Shown one piece after another: positions 41,601 to 51,840 of a DNA stretch of 64,000 nt (the stretch's first letter is position 1; each line of letters opens with the position of its first letter). Where the stretch lies: positions 139,698-203,697 of the forward strand of contig JBBHKE010002466.1 in NCBI GenBank assembly GCA_037447655.1, read 5' to 3'. This stretch comes from Zygnema cylindricum (Eukaryota; Streptophyta; Zygnematophyceae; Zygnematales; Zygnemataceae). The notes beneath the pieces are model-generated. The model saw only the letters and a list, made by a program, of their open reading frames with translations. It had not been told where the DNA came from and ran no database searches. The position numbers and the translations under genes were made by a program.

Positions 41601-42966
41601 TCCTTCACAAGAGCCTTGGACAGCTCGCCCACGTCAGCCTCCAGTTTCTTCATAAATGGCCCCATTTCTTTTTGCTTTTCCGCTATCAATTTCTCTGCCA
41701 AAGTTCGTTTTGCTTCAATATTTACATTTGCTTCTCTCGAGTCTTCCTCTAGTTTCGCTATCTTCTCTTTTGTCTCATCTACTGCCCCTTTGGCACTATC
41801 CTTCAACTTTTCTGCTTCACTGAACTCATAAGCAATTACAAACCTCCTCAACTTATCGAGATCGGCATTCCTTTGGGCCCAATCCTGGTACTGTGACCTC
41901 TCCTTTCTAAGGTTCTCAAGAGCAGGTACTATCTCTTCAAGTAGCATAGTATCTATTTCAATTACTTTCGCTTGTTTTTTTTCTAAAGTTTTCAGAGCAT
42001 TCTCTTTCTTCATCTCGTACATTCTCGTACCGGCGGCTTCCTCTAACATCGAAAGAATCTCTGGAGGTTTCATGTTCAGAACTTTTGTAATTCTCCCCTG
42101 CATAATTAAAAAATGTGGATTGTTTACATTAAGCTGTACAGAATGAAAAAGATTTTGAACTCTAACTGGCTGAGCAAGATGGCCATTGATCAAATATTTG
42201 TTCCGGCCTCCAATAATTATCTGCGACAAAAAAAAAATTATGAAACTTAAATCAGAGTCCAAGAGCAGGATAAAACCTCTCCCTCTCTCTCGCTCCCTAA
42301 GGGAAAAATGAGTTGATAATGTCCTTGATAAAGGTCGTTTTATCAGATGCATCGAGGTGCTTTGTGATTTCATCATCAAAATGGATATAAAAACACGACA
42401 AAAAGTACTCTAGAATAGTTGCGAGCATCATCATTAAAAAATAACTGCCATTTCTCTCAAGATTGTCAATGAGATTTTTTTTTTGCAGAAATTATCTTTC
42501 TCTCCCTCCCTCTCCCCCCCCCTTCCCCCCTCTCTCTCCCTCACTCCCTCTCTCTCTCTCTCCCTTTCTCCCTCTCCCTCTTTCGCTACCTCTCTCTCCC
42601 CCTCTCTCTCCCTCTCTCCCTCTCCCTCTCACTCCCGCTCTCCCTCACCTGTCTTGTGACTGTAATCTGCTTGCAATCCTCGTATCCCATAGGACTACTG
42701 CTTCTGTCATTATTATTAAATACTATGGATACTGTTGCCTTGGTAATGCCAGCCTGCCCTTGTTTATAAACCAAATCCTGGAGAGAGCTTGCCCGGACAT
42801 GTTGCAAGTTTGTGATACCTAAAACAAAACAAATAGAATCAAGTATATTTGATTTTCCGGATCCGTTAAGTCCGGTAATAGCATTAAACTTAGGATCAAA
42901 ATCTCGAACTATTGTTCTTTGAGCATAGGATTTAAAACCTTCAATGCAAACTTCTTCAATATACAT
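23493..42966 (-). CDS. SMC2: Structural maintenance of chromosomes protein 2 (condensin SMC2)
   Basis: Twenty exons: 42966-42649, 42220-41540, 40162-40019, 39643-39350, 38873-38691, 37836-37672, 37525-37466, 36272-36198, 31235-31144, 30504-30408, 29704-29588, 29011-28793, 28253-28113, 27420-27253, 26620-26436, 26291-26198, 25761-25673, 25104-24804, 24129-23966, 23508-23493. All phases agree: 1,200 aa, the family's normal size. Walker A is GLNGSGKS (32-39), the ABC signature LSGGQRS (1087-1093), Walker B LYILDEVD (1111-1118). Coiled coils flank a hinge in exons 5-9 (about 480-671). SMC2-type landmarks include [18 protein letters not shown] at the start and [14 protein letters not shown] near the end. 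It pairs with SMC4 as the condensin ATPase that compacts chromosomes. Exon 8 (hinge) is divergent but fits in phase. The 16-nt last exon is tentative. Confidence 0.97.
24092..24330. repeat. Triplicated SMC2 exon 19 start and acceptor
   Basis: Three direct copies (24092-24150, 24167-24233, 24251-24330) each hold 'gttgaac/gttaaac', an exon fragment reading FxVVS on the minus strand, the acceptor CAG or CAC, and 'gatatggcaag'. The native copy encodes [10 protein letters not shown]. Copy 2 has an in-frame stop and has lost the AG. Copy 3 keeps a CAG but its reading frame has drifted. Confidence 0.85.
25067..25383. repeat. Tandem duplication of SMC2 exon 18 start plus intron
   Basis: 25067-25235 and 25237-25383 both begin 'ttcctggcaaaaga', pass through the exon 18 5' end (STLLPG on the minus strand) and acceptor, and continue into 'aatggtaccttgttt' and 'actagttta'. 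Only the first copy joins the rest of exon 18. Confidence 0.9.
26834..26990. repeat. GA-rich tract in SMC2 intron 14
   Basis: GAGA and GAGGGA runs; pyrimidine-rich in the SMC2 sense. It lies about 215 bases upstream of the exon 15 acceptor. Confidence 0.92.
27394..27640. repeat. Duplicated SMC2 exon 14 acceptor segment
   Basis: 27394-27455 (exon 14 start, 'tatcgaggcaacctgttt') is repeated at 27583-27640 with the same order: 'tgtgc(t/c)(c)taaac', 'tatcgaggcaacctgttt', 'gagataaattg', then TA-rich sequence. The second copy is an intronic fossil of the exon border. Confidence 0.85.
28984..29135. repeat. Duplicated SMC2 exon 12 acceptor segment
   Basis: 28984-29050 and 29054-29135 share 'tgctttcacttcttggctca', an AG acceptor context (ctg versus cag), 'agatttg(g/c)aaaaaaaa' and 'agaggtc'. 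The downstream copy has CAG turned to CTG on the sense strand. Confidence 0.9.
30474..30763. repeat. Duplicated SMC2 exon 10 acceptor segment
   Basis: The exon 10 start with its acceptor (30474-30515, 'gttaggagagacc..cctctgga') recurs at 30724-30763 ('gttaagagagagacc..cctctgga'). The intervening intron also holds a loose direct repeat ('ctgaacaagctac' and 'ctcaacaagctac'). Confidence 0.8.
31423..31477. repeat. (CTCCCT)n tract ending in a gap
   Basis: The array runs directly into the ten Ns at 31478, so its true length is unknown. Confidence 0.9.
31478..31487. other. Sequencing gap (10 N)
   Basis: Ten Ns follow a hexamer repeat inside SMC2 intron 8. The sequence on the far side has a different character (less AT-rich, decayed coding), so an unknown length may be missing. 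Confidence 0.98.
31488..35190. mobile_element. Decayed transposon-like insert in SMC2 intron 8
   Basis: This 3.7-kb block differs in base composition from the surrounding introns. It contains + strand coding-like fragments broken by stops, for example frames with [18 protein letters not shown] (about 32690-32755), [20 protein letters not shown] (about 32942-33000), and one 149-codon frame (33189-33635) rich in Arg, Gln and His. I cannot name the protein. No long terminal repeats or integrase/transposase motif was seen. Part may be missing in the gap at 31478. It could also be an old gene fragment. Confidence 0.45.
35198..35409. repeat. Family A MITE in SMC2 intron 8
   Basis: Inverted ends 'cacactgctaatcggtatta' and 'taataacgattagcagtgta' bound a 210-base AT-rich interior. 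Confidence 0.85.
36956..37203. repeat. GA-rich tract in SMC2 intron 7
   Basis: GAGAGAGGGA repeats with a G16 run at about 36988-37003. It is pyrimidine-rich in the SMC2 sense. Confidence 0.93.
37850..38080. repeat. Divergent family A MITE in SMC2 intron 5
   Basis: Internal block 'ggttcaaaaacagccac' followed by 'aataacactaa' matches the reverse complement of the copy at 60315-60543. Ends ('gttattagcgtcaatgg' and 'attattcacgtgtag') are eroded. Confidence 0.55.
38938..39147. repeat. Family A MITE in SMC2 intron 4
   Basis: Left end 'tacactgcccatcgctatta' and right end 'taatagcaatgggcggcggta' are inverted copies. The interior contains the family's 'gtgttaccag' and 'aacaacactatttcgg' blocks. Confidence 0.85.
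40196..40340. repeat. Short tandem array (CCTGCCAAAAxTTTGCAAAAA) in SMC2 intron 2
   Basis: Six to eight imperfect units of about 18-24 bases beginning just upstream of the exon 3 acceptor. Confidence 0.75.
40965..41150. repeat. ATTCAATT/ATTCAACT array in SMC2 intron 2
   Basis: About 20 units of 8-9 bases alternating 'attcaatt' and 'attcaacta', with occasional 'agtcaatt'. Confidence 0.9.
41239..41600. repeat. Triplicated SMC2 exon 2 donor region
   Basis: The native exon 2 end with its donor (41521-41597) is echoed at 41355-41430 ('ggctcacctgttctactgct', then 'tcttgtttgtcgaaacagg'). A more eroded copy lies at 41239-41298 ('tcttgtttgtccaaacagg'). Spacers share 'agtcaaagaggcaatt'. The middle copy still carries the donor GTGAGCC on the sense strand. 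Confidence 0.85.
42496..42648. repeat. CT tract abutting the SMC2 exon 1 donor
   Basis: CTCCCT/CTCTCT repeats on the + strand run up to the donor at 42648. In the SMC2 sense the intron therefore opens with GTGAGGGAGAGCGGG and a GA tract. Confidence 0.92.
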
Positions 42967-43456
42967 GATTGCTCAGAGGACTATGGAGAGACGGACTGGA
43001 CAAACGAAGGAAAAGGAAGGAAAAAACGAAGGAAAATGGACTATAAAATTGGATTCTGATGAAGAAAAGTAGCTAAACAACAATAAATAATTCCTCAGGT
43101 TTCGGCACCAAAAGCTCCAATTGTATAAGCCTATTATTGCGTTAAGTATTCCTATACCGAACCTATGTCATTGAGTTCTTAAACGTCAGTTTTCTGCAAC
43201 CAAAGAAGCAGCCCTGCAGAAAAGTCGAGGGGATGAAAAGTAGCTGTTGAGAGAGGACAACCTAAAATTCAAAATTTGTAAGCCCTTTCCATGGATGGTT
43301 CAGTAAAGCGTCACAGTAAAGTACTGTAGTGCACTGTAGCTGCAGTCCTCAAACACCAGTCAGATACGAAACTAGGCTCTATCGAGGAACAGTGATAAAA
43401 TCCGTTAAATACGCCTCGCCACATTGAGCAAGTCGTGTCGCTACAATTGCATAAAG

Positions 43457-43994
43457 TACACCGCCAATCGTTATTAGCGTGTAAGTTTTTTTAGCGTATA
43501 AAAATAATTACCGTGGTGTACGCAATTTAAGAATTTGAAAATTCTGGAAAAATTCATACATTATAATTGTTTGGTTATGGTAATTTGGATCTTTGAAAAA
43601 AAAAATGTCGGTCGCAAACATGCTTACACTAATATAGGTCTTCGTACAAAATCTGACAAATCGTACATAAATCGTACATTCACACGGTCGAAACGCGGCT
43701 GTCGGACGAGTTTTTTTCGAGCGGGATTTTTTACGACCTGGTTTTTTTTCCTTTTAAGAACGCACATTCTCATGCGTCCGCGGTTACTAAAACTAATTTA
43801 TTGTACTTTTTAACTTAAAAAGATACATTTATGTACGGTATGACGCTGACCGTACACCACTATATTTAAGAGACAACGTACTGAAAATAACCCTAAATGG
43901 AAAAAAGAAAAAATAGAATGAACTACGCTAATGGAGAATAAAAAAAAGCGGGACGGAATTAGTGTACACAACGCTAATAACGATTGGCGGTGTA
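43457..43994. repeat. Family A MITE, long form (538 bp)
   Basis: Ends 'tacaccgccaatcgttatta' and 'taataacgattggcggtgta' are perfect inverted copies over at least 20 bases. The interior is longer than in other copies, with no convincing coding frame. Confidence 0.88.
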
Positions 43995-44411
43995 GTGTTG
44001 GGTATCGAGGACCTTTTGCCTATATTCGATATATATCGAATTTCAGGTACCCGATAATCGATGTATCGCCTCGATATATCAAAACCCAATCATCGCTTTG
44101 TATCTCCGATATATCGTATCGCCAATATATCGAGGCATTAAAAAAAAATGAAAATTTTCATTTTTTTTTCCAATTTATTCCCCCCCCCCCCCCCCCGGCC
44201 GGGGTTAAGGGGGGGGGGGGGGGGGGGGGGGTCCGTACGATTTTTTATTCGGTTTTCCGTACTGATATTGTACGGAAATCCATTTTTTGCGATATATATC
44301 GCGATGATTCATGTTGGTCCCGGTACGATATATCGAGGAATATGCTCGATCGATATTCGATATATTGAATATCGAAATTATCGCGATATGAATTAACCCG
44401 ATACCCAACAC
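43995..44411. repeat. Family B element (TATCG-rich), adjacent to a family A end
   Basis: Starts GTGTTGGGTATCGAGG and ends CGATACCCAACAC. The interior is made of TATCGAT/CGATATAT words, with a C16 and a G20 homopolymer stretch in the centre (44180-44230). It shares many blocks with 57378-57753, such as 'atgttggtcccggt'. Its left end touches the right end of the family A element, suggesting insertion beside it. Confidence 0.85.
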
Positions 44412-44472
44412 CAGCATAAGTATTAAATTTGCTTTACTCCACGAAAAAAGCGAGATATCCGAATGTATACAC

Positions 44473-44673
44473 TACACTGCCAATCGCTATTAGAGTCAAG
44501 GATTAAATAGCGTCAAAAAAAAATTAGCGTTATTGATTCTAATTTAGTACCTGAGACGTGGCAGATTATGGTCCACCTACTTAAATAGCGTTATTAGTTG
44601 TATTTCCGGTTATTTTTTTTTTAAAAAGGGCACTGAATTGGCGTTATATACTCTAATAGCGATTGGCGGTGTA
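44473..44673. repeat. Family A MITE, short form (201 bp)
   Basis: Ends 'tacactgccaatcgctatta' and 'taatagcgattggcggtgta'. The interior 'gacgtggcagattatggtcc' is shared with 21070-21272. Confidence 0.9.
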
Positions 44674-45570
44674 CACAGTAAATACAGCCCGAGATTCGTG
44701 CTAGCCTTCGATTTTTTGAGGTACGACCCGGTCCGTACCAAAATGTGCCACATTCTTACGAATTTTGCTGAAAATTCTATGCGAAGTTCGCGCACAGACT
44801 TAGGGCAACCTTCCATCAGGCGTTCCCAGTAATTGTACGATCACGTTTACCGGCAGTAAAATTTGTAACACCCTTCCATCAGGTCGTGCCAGTGAAGCTA
44901 AAATTGTTGACTTGTTAGAGTGCGATTGGTACCACGTAGGATCCTGTTGAGCCGCCCGAGAATAATCATCATTTCGAAAAGGACAAAATCGTTACTAAGA
45001 ATGTGTACGGATAAACGCCGATTAAAATATCTTAGTAGCGTCACGCTAATGTACAATCTCAACGTTCTTAGGGTTGTCGTCGTACCAGCGGCCACGAAAA
45101 CCGTTGCTAAATTAAAGTTTGTACAAATGTCGAAGAATGTACCATTTTGTACGTGAATGCAATATCGCTGTACCAACTTGATTGTGCACATTTATGAATG
45201 AGGCGTTACAAGATGTCCGGTGACCAAGATTTTGTCAGCGAACAAATTTTGTCGTCGAACAGGGTGGTTTTTTTGACGTCAGAAGGTACACGCCATTTGT
45301 AACTCTACAGCTTCACGTCCGTCGTGGATTGACGCTGAATTTACAAGTGGTCCAATACACACGTCCTGTAATCGCTAACTCTCCTCCCGAGGACAGTCGG
45401 AGGAGACTAGCCACGAAATGGAAACAAGGGGCGTTTGCGTTGAAAATTGAAAATCGGACGGTGGTATATTTCGCCAAGAAGTCTGGAGAATCTCAACGAA
45501 TTTTTGGTAAACATCTTTTGTGAAAAAAAAAAAAAACAGTACGGCCTAGTATGGAAGGGTACTTTCTCCA

Positions 45571-46015
45571 GTAAACAACCCCACTTTTCGCCTGATGGAA
45601 GGTTACCGTTAGGCCTCTACTCCATTAGAGGAAAAGTGGGGTTGTTTACTGGAAGCCGTACGATTTCGTACAAATTCGTACCATTTTATTTTTTTTGTCA
45701 GATGAAACATGTTAACAAGATGATTCCAATAAAATAGGCGTAAGATTCGACCGTTGGATGTAAGCAATCGCGCACATCGTCCAGTGTGAGGAAACTCTCC
45801 TCGCGAGGAGAGTTTCTTCACACTGGACGATGTGCGCGATTGCTTCGCGAATCTAAAACAGTGAGACATCCAACGGTCGATACTTACGCCTATAATATTG
45901 GAGCCATCCTGAAAACATGCTTCGTCATGTTTCGTCTGACGAAAAAAAAAAAATGGTACGAATTTGTACGAAAACGTACGACTTCCAGTAAACAACACCA
46001 TTTTTCTTCCAATGG
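45571..46015. repeat. Long foldback palindrome
   Basis: The core 45764-45843 is an uninterrupted palindrome with 40-base arms and a single mismatch, centred on CTCGCGAG. Outer arms continue imperfectly to a 15-base perfect pair (45641-45655 and 45982-45996, 'gttgtttactggaag'). An additional inverted copy of the outer end lies at 45571-45603. No coding frame is present. Confidence 0.9.
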
Positions 46016-46133
46016 AAGTTCACCCTTAAGTTTCAAACACGGTGGAAATTTCATGCGGCCGCACGAGCATTTCCGCACGGTATGCTGATTTCGTGCAGAT
46101 TCCGTACGAAACTCTTACAGTTTTGGTTACCTC

Positions 46134-46368
46134 TACAGTACACCGTGTATCGCTATTAGTGTTAATAATTTTTTCACCACTTAAAACATATTTTCTCCGT
46201 ACACACCTGTCCGATTTTTAATTTTAGACCGTCAATCAGAAGCTGAGAATATAATATTTCAATCGCAGCCGTCAGATCTAACAACCGACATGCGTGTACG
46301 GAGAAAAAATATTTAGAGAGATGAAAAAAACATATCACGACACTAATAACGATTCACGGTGTACTGTA
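46134..46368. repeat. Family A MITE (235 bp)
   Basis: Ends 'tacagtacaccgtgtatcgc' and 'cgattcacggtgtactgta' are inverted. A sub-terminal inverted pair 'ttttctccgtacac' and 'gtgtacggagaaaa' lies inside. Confidence 0.88.
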
Positions 46369-47447
46369 CTTGGATATACCGTATCGTGTCGTACTTTAGA
46401 CATAGGTCTCCCCATCCTTCGTTTTCTTGAGACATCCGTGAAGCATGGAGATATGTGCTCAGTTAAGTCAAAATTTTAGGGTTAGAGGACAAATTGAAGC
46501 CGAAAAAGAATGCAATTATTTTACAATGTGACAATGGACTTGAACGACAATATTTTTTTTGTTGGTGATTTGTTTTGTGATTTATTTATGTTAAAAATAC
46601 ATCTTCTATGGTAAAATTTCTCGCTAGAAATGTTCATAAAGCAGTTTCATCATCAAATCAGGTATTTAAGTATTGTTTTTTTTTTTTTCTGGTTTAGGTT
46701 TCCTCAATAATGTATTTGAGGGCTTGAATTGTTAGGGCTTGTTTAAATGTATCTGATTGGGAAGAAAACTACAAGAAAATTCTAGCTTGGTATGATTTTG
46801 TCTTTTTTGAAAGTTACAGGAAGTTGAATGCTAGAAATTATATTTCTACAAAGAAATGAACAGTCACGTTTTTTTCTTGATTTTCTTGATTTTCTTGACT
46901 TTCTTGATTTTCTGAATTTTCTTGCTTTCCTTTATTTTCTTTTTTTTTCTTATTTTTCTCTATTAGACCTTTCAGACGAAACTACATTTTGAAATTTGCC
47001 CCTTTTTTTTTCTTTTTGCAGGTCATATCTTCAGTATTCAAGCTGAATATGCATTTTAAACTTTAAATTTGAAAATTGAGAATTATCACAGAACTTTGTT
47101 TTTGAGGTCAATTTTAAAAAGTACTTAAATGGCATTAAAAGGAACAAAAAAGCAAATGCTTCTACAGATTTCCTATCACAACTTGTATTCGTAATTAATG
47201 TTTATACTGTAAGAATTTTTGTAAAAAATATGTCAACTTCTTAGAAAGTTGTAAAGAATTTTGTAAAAAATTGTCATCCATTTCATCTCTCAAATTTCAT
47301 CCTAGATAACTTTTTTGATTCATGGATACATTACAACATTTTGTACAACTTTTTTGACAACAGTTTTTGACACCATTTTTATGGACAAAACAAAAAAAAA
47401 ACCAAATCAACAAAACAATCAGAAAACCAAACAGACCAAAACGAAAC

Positions 47448-50060
47448 ATGGACTTGTCACCGTCACAATACGAAGTCATCAAGAACAACTATGTCAAGGC
47501 TCTCTCTCCTCTTAAAATTAACACCGCTAACATTCTCGATTCCATCACACAAAAGTTTTCTCTTGTAAAAGATGTCGCCCAAAAATGCAAAAACCGAGGA
47601 AGTATCCACCATTCTCGAGCTTTACGAGTGGCAAAAGAAATCAAAGGATTGCAAAAAGGCCTTCCATTGGCATGGGAAGCGTCCATTTTTGTAAGAGTTG
47701 ATGAAAATTGTCCCGATGTCTTGAAGGCACTTGTGATTGGACCAGAAGACACGCCGTATGCCGATGGATGTTTCTTTTTTGACATTTTTCTTCCTCCAGA
47801 GTTTCCAGAAATCCCTCCAAGAGTAATACTTTTACCAAATTTGTTCAACCCTTGTCATCTTTTTCCACCTTTCGTTGACTTTTGTCAATTGTCGACTTTT
47901 GCCAATTTTTGTGAAATTTTGTCAACTTTCGTCAACTTTTGTCAACATTCGCCACCTTTCGGCAGTACTTTCTCCTTAAAAGCAGGTGTACAGTAGTTAT
48001 TAGCAAAATATTTTGTTTACATGGAAGAAAATCATAGAAGGATATCATGTTCATCTAAAACATGCCGGAATTATTCTTAAGAGTAAATTCCACATGCATG
48101 TTATCCATCCAAACCTTATTGAGACTTGTTCTCCTATCCATTTCCTTAGTCTTCAATCTTTGTGTTTTACAGGTCCAGTTCCTGACTACTGGAGGTGGAG
48201 GTGTTCAATTCAACCCTAATTTGTATCCGGATGGGAAAGTTTGTTTGTCTTTACTTGGTACTTGGGAAGGGCCTGGTTGGAATCCCAGCTCATCCACACT
48301 ATTACAAGTACTAGTGTCGATCCAAAGCCTTATTTTCACCAGTGATCCTTATTATAACGAGGTAAGTCACCACTGATATCTACATTTTTTACGATATCGT
48401 CATCTACTGTGAATTTAAGAATCCGGTCGACAGGCTCGATATCATTTTTTAACACTCACTGGGATGACAACCATAGTAGATGTTAAACTATTATGGTTCT
48501 CTCTATCAAAATCCAAATGATGTTATGCTGAAGATCATGACTACATCCTCCCATTATTTTTCGCCAGGCCTGTTGACACTTTCATAGTCAAAATCGAACA
48601 TCTTTTGGAAATCATATATGCAATGACTCAACCAAACTTGGTATACTTTTTTAATATAAAAACACATTCCTTGTATCTTTTTGATTATGTGATTTTAGAT
48701 ACCAATGCTATGTATGTGTCTTCAAGGATTCTTCATTCATACTATTTGTTTACCATAATATTTACAGGAAAGGTTATTCTTGCATATTCAAGTTTGTCTT
48801 TTTCGCTGAATAGTGGTGGACGAATCATCAAACAAAATTATGCGAAGAGTTTACTGTTTTACGGAGCTTATCACCAACAATATTCTGTCATTTTTGGGTT
48901 TTTGAGAGACAGCCATTGGTGGAGGAGTATTGGGCAAAATGTTGTCCCCAAAAATGGTTATCTGATTTGTATACTATGGTGCAACAAGGCAATACTTTGC
49001 GATATTCCATATTACCAGCCCTCCAAAACACTTCACCTCTCTTTTCAGAGGTACACACGCTTCCTCTTCTCATGTAACCTACATTTTTTTTCTATGTTTT
49101 TCTTTTAACAGCTTTGTTTTGTTATCGATGTCGAGCAATTTGCGATTTTGTCTTACTTTTCTCGGTCATAAACGGGTAGAAAAGGAACATTTTGATCCAA
49201 TTAACTGATGGAGGGAGAGTCAATTGAGTAAACAAGAGGTATATGCTGACTCTAAGAAAGGCTGGAAAACCAGAACTGATATATTTTATGAAAGCGATGT
49301 CATTGTTATTTAAAGCAAACAATGAAAATGTTTTGTACTTTCTATGGTACTTTTGTGGGATTTGTTGTTATCTGTATTTAATACTTATGCATATGTTTAT
49401 GTATGCATATGTCTATATGTTATGCTTATGTTTAAATAACCAAATAGGCATATGAACACATTTAAATTCGAATTCAGGTACAATTTCAAATCTCCCCTTT
49501 TTTTTTCTCGTTCTTGTTTTTTCCGTCCTGTGGTTTGCATGGGGTTCGCATGAGAACGCTTATTATAAATAAACAATGCTTTCCAAAATCTCCACCGAAC
49601 TCATTTTTCGAACAATAGTTCAATTAATTCACATTTTTTGCTTAAGTGAGGCTGTTTGAATATAAACTTGTAACTTGTAAATTCTTCTCGGCCGTATCAA
49701 TTTCAGTTATTCTTTCTTACAATGATAAGAAAACCAGCTCCCTCTCTCCTTCTCTCCCTCTCCCCCTCTCCCCCTCTCCCCCCCCCGCCCTCCCTTCCCC
49801 GCTTACCTCTCCCCCTCTCCCTCCCTCTCTATTTTTTTTCCTCTCTTCTCTCTCTCTTTCCCTCCCTCACTCGTACCACTCCCTATCAGGTAGTGAGGCA
49901 ACACTACCTCAGGAAGAAGGACAAGATATGCGAGCGGTTAACCTTGTGGAAAAACACGGGTCCGTGGTACGCATATGGGGTCCGTTACTACATCCGTAAA
50001 TCTTCCGAGCTTGTGATGAAAGAGTTGGAAAATTTGGCGTCTTCCCAACCACTCGTTTAA
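47448..50060 (+). CDS. Ubiquitin-conjugating enzyme, BIRC6/UBE2O-like E2
   Basis: Exons 47448-47822, 48173-48361, 48913-49050, 49890-50060, all phase 0; 290 aa. The ATG at 47448 is the first in frame. A 60-residue helical-looking N-terminal part leads to the UBC core: [21 protein letters not shown], then [20 protein letters not shown], then [20 protein letters not shown] with the catalytic Cys149 in [11 protein letters not shown]. It continues with [15 protein letters not shown] and PYYNE. Exons 3-4 supply the C-terminal helices ([20 protein letters not shown] and [13 protein letters not shown]). The [13 protein letters not shown] loop and TTGGG motif place it with the large class of E2s around BIRC6, UBE2O and UBE2Z rather than the small canonical E2s. 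It receives ubiquitin from an E1 as a Cys thioester. It lacks the giant N-terminal parts of BIRC6 and UBE2O. The YNE/P junction and NxxIR-like block are conserved across exon 3, supporting that exon. Confidence 0.9.
49738..49875. repeat. CT tract forming the exon 4 polypyrimidine tract of the E2 gene
   Basis: CTCTCCCT repeats with a C-rich middle end 15 bases before the exon 4 acceptor at 49889. Confidence 0.9.
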
Positions 50061-50568
50061 TTTTCAACATTATCCTTCTTTATGACAAGTCGCCAGCATA
50101 TCGTTTATAATAAACGATACGTTTTATTGGACTAACTTGTTAAGTCAACTTATTAGACAATGGGTTTTTTTAGGGTTTTTTAGGGGTTTTTAAGAGTTTT
50201 TTTTCAGAGCCCTACTGGTGGTTTCTCACAGTTAGATAGAATTTCTGTCAAAAAAAAGGAATGTATAGTATTGCTTATGTCACCGTGGGTTAGTTAAATC
50301 TTTTTGTTCTTCAACGTACTACTTGTTCATAGTTCTGTATGTTAAGAAATAATTTTGTATGTTAGGAAAATGCTTGTACAGGAGTAGTTTTGTACGTTAA
50401 AAATGTGTTTGTACAGAAGTTTAGTAAATGGTGAAGTATCCTTTGGGACCATTGTGTATAACGAGTGATGTATTGTACAGCTGTCAGTGATGATAACGAT
50501 GGATGATAAATGAGTGCATTATATAACTGTCTGTCATATTATACTATTGATATCTATGTACTATCATG

Positions 50569-50720
50569 GTACACCGTGTACTGTTATTAGTGTTGATGTT
50601 TTTTCTGCGACATTGTATTCCAATTGGCAGTCTCCCGACGGAAATTGGACGTGTGTTCGGAGGAAAGTTGAGTTGAAAGAAAGGCATTAATACTAATAGT
50701 AATTGCGATACACAGTGCAC
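50569..50720. repeat. Family A MITE, shortest copy (152 bp)
   Basis: Ends 'gtacaccgtgtactgttatt' and 'gtaattgcgatacacagtgc' are imperfect inverted repeats. Confidence 0.75.
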
Positions 50721-50954
50721 TTGTTTAAAATGTGTCAAACTTGTGCTCTTTTCGATGTTAAATGACAGTAGTCTATCCTTGAAATAATCGAGTTTTTTTT
50801 TTTCTTTTACATCGCAATTTGTAGAGCTTTGATCTTTTACCCCATGAGTCCAAAAGGTTGAAAAGCGTTAAGTCATTAAGATATTTTTCCCCGTTACCAA
50901 CCTTTTTGCACAGTTTTAACAACAGTTTTTTACACCTTTGGTAGGTAATTATTA

Positions 50955-51407
50955 GTGTTGTGTATCGGGAAAAAACTTATCAAGATGAAACCGATACCGA
51001 TAGCTATCGGTTATCGAACAGTGAGGGGTCCCAATATATTGCTCCGAGACCAACAAATTCCTTATCGGCGATAATTGGAAAAAAATGTAGTACGTTATAT
51101 AACAGTACTTTATAAAAAGACTGTATTACATTTTTTTTTGTGTATGGCGTAGCATGCAAGACAATCTGTTACAACAGGAGAACTGAAGTTGAAAGTACAA
51201 CGTAATAAACCGTCCAGCTGTACGGTACGAACTGTACAATTATCGCCGACAGTTATCGAACCGGTGATATCGCGATAAAAAACTGATAACATCGGCTGTT
51301 TATCACGATAACACCGGTACCGATATACTGTGCCAACATATCGATTATCGGTAGACCAAAAAAAGGGGCATATCGGTTATCAGCAAATGGCTACCGATAC
51401 ACAACAC
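50955..51407. repeat. Family B element, TGTGTATCGG subtype
   Basis: Ends GTGTTGTGTATCGGG and CCGATACACAACAC. The interior is rich in 'cgataccgatagctatcggt'-like words and shares 'gaggggtcccaatata' (inverted) with 56640-57071. Confidence 0.88.
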
Positions 51408-51840
51408 TTGTACTAATTACTCTGTCGAAGTTTTAACAATCGGTTTGAGATCAAGTCATACAATTCGTACAGTTTATTTAGGTGTTTTTGAGTTACCGCT
51501 CACAATACAAAGGTAAAGTTCACCATTAACATAAGGGCAAATATGAGTAAATATATGAGTAAATATTTTACTCAAGGTGGAGTCTTTGGGGTTAAACAGG
51601 ATCAATTCTACAATGAGACCGAGAATTGAAAAAAATCGTTTGCAATATTCCATCTCCATTCATAAAACAAACAAAATTGAATTAAACTCGTAGTTGGTTC
51701 AAGATGGAGATTTTATTTAAAAACTCAGAGAGAAAGAAAAAAGGGTTTCAAAGGGTTTCTAAGGTTTCTAAGGTTTCTAAGGTTTTTTGAGGTTGTTAAG
51801 GTTCAAACGGGTACAAAATCCCAACCTAACCCTCCTTTAG

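Larger units (their letters stand above)
42967..47447. other. 4.5-kb divergent spacer between SMC2 and the E2 gene
   Basis: No exon was recognised. The middle 3 kb (43457-46368) is a cluster of mobile-element-like repeats: three family A elements, one family B element and a long palindrome. It is rich in 'gtacg/cgtac'. The proximal 500 bases next to each gene are free of these repeats and would be the promoters. Confidence 0.65.
50061..51840. other. Spacer 3' of the E2 gene
   Basis: AT-rich sequence with an AATAAA-like signal (ATAATAAACG, about 50108), degenerate TTTAGGG-type runs (50163-50205), one family A and one family B element, and GGTTTCTAA repeats (51745-51800). No gene was recognised. 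Confidence 0.6.
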
